Below, piece after piece: positions 6,201 to 8,406 of a DNA stretch of 8,406 nucleotides. Source of the stretch: Synergistaceae bacterium UBA5560 (GTDB lineage: Bacteria; Synergistota; Synergistia; Synergistales; Aminiphilaceae); NCBI GenBank assembly GCA_002425685.1, contig DIMS01000038.1, positions 1 through 8,406 of the forward strand. The letters are read 5' to 3'. The position numbers were made by a program, and so were the translations under genes. Numbering within the stretch: position 1 is the stretch's first letter; the number at the start of each line of letters is the position of its first letter. The notes beneath the pieces are model-generated. The model was not told the origin of the DNA and searched no databases. It worked only from the letters and a program-made list of their open reading frames with translations.

Positions 6201-6567
6201 GGCGCTTCAGATCCAGTTTCTCCCCGTGGTAGTGCACGTAGAATCCCCATTTGAAGCGGAAATCCGCGTCATGGAAGTCCCCTTCGGTCTCAACGCGAAG
6301 TGCGAAGGGATAGGGTTCGGGAAAACCCAGCATCATCATCTCTCGAACCGACACGCCACACCCGTCCGCAGCGGAATGAGACGTCTCTCCGTAAAGGTTC
6401 GCCGCTTGTTCGTAAGTAAGTTCGATTCCCTGCTCGGATGGACGAGCGAGCCCATTCTCAAGGAGCTCGCGAAGAATACCCTCGCGAAGTTCCCGCTCCG
6501 CAGAAGAGGCGTTCTCGTCGCTCGAAGGAATGAACACTGTTTCGGGAAAAAGCTCGATTGCGTTCAT
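3262..6567 (-). CDS. zorD: Zorya type I protein ZorD: SNF2-family ATPase with Mrr-like nuclease
   Basis: This 1101-residue protein is the DNA-degrading effector of type I Zorya. Residues 1-445 form a family-specific N-terminal region. The SNF2 core follows: Q-motif-like LLPHQLEGIAWL (451-462), Walker A DDMGLGKT (480-487, Lys486), motif Ia VVAPVALLESW (510-520), Walker B DEAQ (588-591), motif III ATGTPVEN (615-622), motif V ISPLAAGFGLNIAGA (851-865) and motif VI QATDRAYRIGQ (882-892). A linker leads to an Mrr-like nuclease domain: FE (974-975), GDRGADVV (996-1003, Asp1001) and QVK (1014-1016, Lys1016), the usual acidic-then-QxK catalytic arrangement. All key ATPase and nuclease residues are present, so it looks intact. 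The ATG at 6567 overlaps the zorC TGA as ATGA, which decides the start over an upstream in-frame ATG at 6666. AAAGGA lies about 14 nt upstream, so translation is probably coupled to zorC. It acts in the cytoplasm on invading DNA. Confidence 0.93.
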   Translation of the reverse strand: MNAIELFPETVFIPSSDENASSAERELREGILRELLENGLARPSEQGIELTYEQAANLYGETSHSAADGCGVSVREMMMLGFPEPYPFALRVETEGDFHDADFRFKWGFYVHYHGEKLDLKRQGCFLLEQNKLRYALSLNLYKLCERLDRFNRPDGTKNHAMVLRELREIKLLASQGGVELEALLSDTIVDVPEKLGIRMEKNEQGLRIAPDLPTLDVDRDRFAREVGSGHKIRDMYVEDLPGGSVRRVVFSEKQKEQLVKIKKHARVPSKDVQDFIAHPEEYFDPDLVDLDSFSERVKEIGFYKPRYYPFVTPYKSEWFEGLLVEESTGERRKILVRNREQQEALVEAIRSAEIRQEDRVVVDDATGAGTVEISLEQARKLAARSEKQLCAAPGRVREPRSGIDGESRGEKVLIIYENVEELEFTENVAGSGALEHRCEMPPNLAPDMSLLPHQLEGIAWLQQIVRLHEGSSPGGLLADDMGLGKTLQILAFLEWHDVCRNRERKPYLVVAPVALLESWEAEYRRFFPNGSLDVHALYGGVGDDSVFRERGEKHLPSPLGLYLTTYETLRRRQRVFCAVDWAVVVLDEAQKIKTPGTLVTNAAKALKADLRIAATGTPVENTLVDLWCITDFIMPGLLGSAKEFNKQYKSASMSSECDVHVLGERIRGRFGCFFKRRMKKDILTGLPPKHVSKHPRPMPTYQDTVYREAVERLSEARRLAESPRNLVLSTLHLLRDISDHPYLAEKNDTVFENFPCSDLVATSAKLVTTVELLREIRRSGEKVILFALRRPVQQLLRRVLVEEFALPPGNVSIVNGSTPVSAAAVLHSEMSRQRAIDDFQSRPGFQAIIISPLAAGFGLNIAGANHVIHYSRHWNPAKEAQATDRAYRIGQKKDVYVYYPLAAGQGYRSFDEILDERLRWKEDLARETLFPSEQAEVTVAEILDGLDGEHPGRGTVPRAMTIEDADTMKAFDFEALIAALWEKQGFRTVLTPKSGDRGADVVAVGESRGYLLQVKQTARSVGDQAVGEVLKALGYYRTHFCCDLVPTIVTNGGYTPRTRDVAEESAVTLVTRATLRNLLEIYPITRVDLDHQEAGRMARC
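5584..5604. repeat. Perfect 10-bp-arm inverted repeat inside zorD
   Basis: GGACTCCTCG (5584-5593) and CGAGGAGTCC (5595-5604) are exact reverse complements around a single A. In mRNA this would fold as a 9-bp stem with a 3-nt loop. It encodes residues 322-328 (GLLVEES) of ZorD. Both arms contain GACTC/GAGTC, as does the hairpin 67 bp further on. Confidence 0.75.
5671..5697. repeat. Perfect 12-bp-stem hairpin inside zorD
   Basis: CTTGACTCTTTC (5671-5682) pairs without mismatch to GAAAGAGTCAAG (5686-5697), leaving only a 3-nt loop. GAT (5665-5667) and ATC (5698-5700) can add three more pairs across a 3-nt bulge. It lies in codons 291-299 (LDSFSERVK) of zorD, near the end of the first quarter of the gene. 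Such a strong stem is rare by chance in coding DNA of this length. Confidence 0.8.
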
Positions 6568-8153
6568 GGCACAAGATGTATCCTTTCTTTGAGCCAAGTT
6601 TGCAGAACCTCCTGCCAACGACGCGTGCCCGAATGATGGATGAAGCGCCCTTCCCCGGCAAACCAATTGTGCGTTCTGCTGAATTGCGGAAGTGATGGTT
6701 TTTTCAAGTCGCCGATCATGAGAGGTTCGTCGGATTTGCCATCGAGCACGAGTCGAAACTTTTCCAACCCGTGCCGTGTAAGGTTTCTCCTGTTATAGAT
6801 ATAGAACGCGTTGCCGGCTTGGCTGAATTCCACGAGGAGATGCTCGCCGTATTCCATCACTAGGGCGGCACCCTGTCCATTGTTGTTGAGTGTGCCAACT
6901 CTGTTCATGAGCGCCCGAATGTTTCCCTCCGCGCCGGTCTTCCCGAAAGTCTCCCGCACTTCGCCACCCTTAAGATTCTCCTGCACTTTGCCGGCATCCC
7001 GGAGAACGTCTCGCCGTTCCGCGGGTCCGCAGAAGATGCGGACGGAGACTTTCTTGGCGTAAGGCAACCAGAAGTCTCGCCGCTCTTCGTTGCGGATGAG
7101 TTTTTCAAAAAAGAAACCGATGAGATGCTCGCCGATCCAAATATTAAGAATTTCCCTTACTCTCTCCAGGTCGTTTTTTTCTCCTAGGGTGATACCGGGC
7201 CACTCGGACCATGCTCCTCGTTCCTGGGGGTCTCCAATTGCACTTGTCGCAATGCTTTTCAGTTCTTCCTTCCATGCGGCGCCGACAGCCGTGTTCGCGT
7301 GTACCCAGAGGATGAGCAAAACAAGAAGCCGTTTCAAACCTACCCCTCCGGCAAAATGCCGGAGAGACGGAAGAACGAGCGGCAGGAATTCCGGAACTCT
7401 TCCCAAACGACCGGACATTTCAAACAGACTGAACAAGCCGCCACAGAGATAGGCCGGCGCATTCTTCACCGTCAGGAACATGGGCATGTCACCGGAAGAT
7501 CCCCAGTCCGGTTCTCTGTCACGAGAGAGAAATTCCGTCAAAACCTCCCGGGTGGTATCCAGCAGGCGACGCCCCAGTTCCATCGGCCCGTCACCGGCAA
7601 AAAAAAGCGTTCGGAATCGGTTGACTCCGTGGATGATTCCGTTCTTCCGAGGTGTCTTCCCGGAAAGGACCTTCAATTGGCTTTCGAGACTCTTCTGCAG
7701 AAGGCTCCTCGGCCCGGGGTGCATTCCGTACCATTCACGAACAAGGAAGAAAAAGAGAATACGGAAAATGCGCCGGGATAGATTTTCTTCGAAGAGGCGC
7801 AGTGCTTCAGGGAAATGTTTCCCCATCATGATGGGTTCACATTTCCCTCCGTCGTTGAAATCCAGCGCCCAGGCCAGGTGCTTCCTCTCCCGTGCGGAGG
7901 CGAAAGCTCTCCGCAGGCTTTCCCTACCTTCGACGGCTACCAGAAGAAAGTGTTCGTACACGATTTTCCTGTCCATTGCCCCGGGAGCACGGCCCTCTCC
8001 ATTGAAGCGGACGAGGATTTCGTTCACTTTTTTCACGACACCCTGAAGCCGTTGTCGTGTCTCCTGAGCAACGAGCTTTCCCTCCAGCTTCAATACGAGA
8101 TCAAATCGAAAGGGGATTTCCAGGAGGGTACGGGTTCGCTCCAGATCGTTCAT
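6564..8153 (-). CDS. zorC: Zorya type I protein ZorC (EH-signature family)
   Basis: This 529-residue cytoplasmic protein lies between zorB and zorD and matches ZorC in position and length. ZorC proteins carry the EH_Signature domain and bind DNA; they are thought to relay or help the ZorAB signal to the ZorD nuclease. The C-terminal part shows the family look: EHLLVEFSQAGNAFYIYNRRN (437-457), then GRFIHHSGTRRWQEVL (502-517), offering conserved-looking Glu437/Glu442 and His506/His507. Which of these are the name-giving E and H needs an alignment. A second EH pair is at 342-343. No signal peptide is seen. Short hydrophobic runs (RILFFFLV near 130, LLVLLILW near 280) look like buried helices. 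The ATG at 8153 lies 4 nt after the zorB stop, with GGAG and GTGAGG upstream; the open frame continues further but overlaps zorB. It ends in the ATGA overlap with zorD. The call rests mainly on synteny plus the C-terminal motif. Confidence 0.85.
   Translation of the reverse strand: MNDLERTRTLLEIPFRFDLVLKLEGKLVAQETRQRLQGVVKKVNEILVRFNGEGRAPGAMDRKIVYEHFLLVAVEGRESLRRAFASARERKHLAWALDFNDGGKCEPIMMGKHFPEALRLFEENLSRRIFRILFFFLVREWYGMHPGPRSLLQKSLESQLKVLSGKTPRKNGIIHGVNRFRTLFFAGDGPMELGRRLLDTTREVLTEFLSRDREPDWGSSGDMPMFLTVKNAPAYLCGGLFSLFEMSGRLGRVPEFLPLVLPSLRHFAGGVGLKRLLVLLILWVHANTAVGAAWKEELKSIATSAIGDPQERGAWSEWPGITLGEKNDLERVREILNIWIGEHLIGFFFEKLIRNEERRDFWLPYAKKVSVRIFCGPAERRDVLRDAGKVQENLKGGEVRETFGKTGAEGNIRALMNRVGTLNNNGQGAALVMEYGEHLLVEFSQAGNAFYIYNRRNLTRHGLEKFRLVLDGKSDEPLMIGDLKKPSLPQFSRTHNWFAGEGRFIHHSGTRRWQEVLQTWLKERIHLVP
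7346..7364. repeat. 8-bp-stem hairpin inside zorC
   Basis: CTCCGGCA (7346-7353) pairs exactly with TGCCGGAG (7357-7364) around AAA. It lies in codons for LRHFAGG of ZorC. One stem of this size is not surprising by chance in 8 kb, so it is recorded mainly as the third member of a set of hairpins in this operon. Confidence 0.5.
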
Positions 8154-8157
8154 CGCC

Positions 8158-8406
8158 TCACCGCTCCGACGGCCTGACCGTCTGTTGCCACTTTTCCAGA
8201 AAAACCGCAATCTTCTCCTCCGCATTGGTCCGAACGCGAAATTCCACTCGACGTGAGGCGTTTTTGTCCTCCGCCCCCCCGATGGAAACGAGTTGACTGG
8301 ACGAGAGTCCGTTTGCGGTGATTTTGCTCCGAACCCAATTCCGAACCTTTTCGTCGTTCACCGTTCCCAGAGAATGGCGAAGGACATTCCGGGTCCGGTT
8401 CTGCGA
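8158..8406 (-). CDS. zorB: Zorya protein ZorB, C-terminal part (cut by window edge)
   Basis: Only the last 82 residues are inside the window; the frame is open to the right edge, so the start lies outside. The visible part is the end of an OmpA-like peptidoglycan-binding domain. It shows SQNRTRNVLRHSL, the family's usual LSxxRAxxVxxxL helix, then a variable linker, LVSIGG, and NASRRVEFRV, which matches the conserved NRRVE strand whose Arg contacts diaminopimelate. ZorB is the MotB-like stator subunit: an N-terminal transmembrane helix joins the ZorA pentamer and the periplasmic domain anchors the motor to the cell wall. The TGA at 8160-8158 is followed after 4 nt by the zorC start. zorA is expected directly upstream, outside the window. 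OmpA-like domains occur in many proteins, so the assignment depends on the zorC-zorD neighbours, which are strong support. Confidence 0.87.
   Translation of the reverse strand, partial: SQNRTRNVLRHSLGTVNDEKVRNWVRSKITANGLSSSQLVSIGGAEDKNASRRVEFRVRTNAEEKIAVFLEKWQQTVRPSER

Overview
The right 60% of the window (about 3.26-8.4 kb, all on the minus strand) carries the 3' part of a type I Zorya anti-phage defence operon. Its order is zorB (only the OmpA-like C-terminal end is inside), zorC (EH-signature family protein) and zorD (SNF2/DEAD-like ATPase fused to a C-terminal Mrr-like nuclease). The genes are packed like one translational unit: 4 nt separate zorB from zorC, and an ATGA overlap joins zorC to zorD. 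zorA and the operon promoter should lie just beyond the right edge. In this system the ZorA/ZorB complex is an ion-driven, MotA/MotB-like motor anchored to peptidoglycan. ZorC and ZorD are the cytoplasmic DNA-binding and DNA-degrading arm.

The left 40% looks like ordinary chromosome with long, repeat-filled spacers. From the left it holds an Lrp/AsnC-type regulator (minus strand), a ~650-nt spacer, a small signal-peptide protein (plus strand) and a membrane-anchored SAM-dependent methyltransferase (minus strand). About 890 nt then separate the methyltransferase start from the end of zorD, and no convincing gene lies there.

The most unusual feature of the left part is that almost every spacer holds a different degenerate short-period array: 10 bp just upstream of the regulator, ~16 bp before the secreted-protein gene, 9 bp upstream of the methyltransferase, and ~14 bp between the methyltransferase and the defence operon. 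The 16-bp and 14-bp arrays seem to share a core and may be one family. The 9-bp array keeps the reading frame open, so it creates long artificial ORFs on both strands and blurs the methyltransferase start.

The organism is a GC-rich bacterium, presumably Gram-negative-type because ZorB carries a peptidoglycan-binding OmpA-like domain. GC in sampled lines is about 48-58% in the zor genes, about 60% in the regulator and 70-80% in the methyltransferase. The phylum cannot be fixed from this window; Synergistota-like or deltaproteobacterial origin is a guess only. No tRNA, rRNA, CRISPR array, transposase or integrase was seen.
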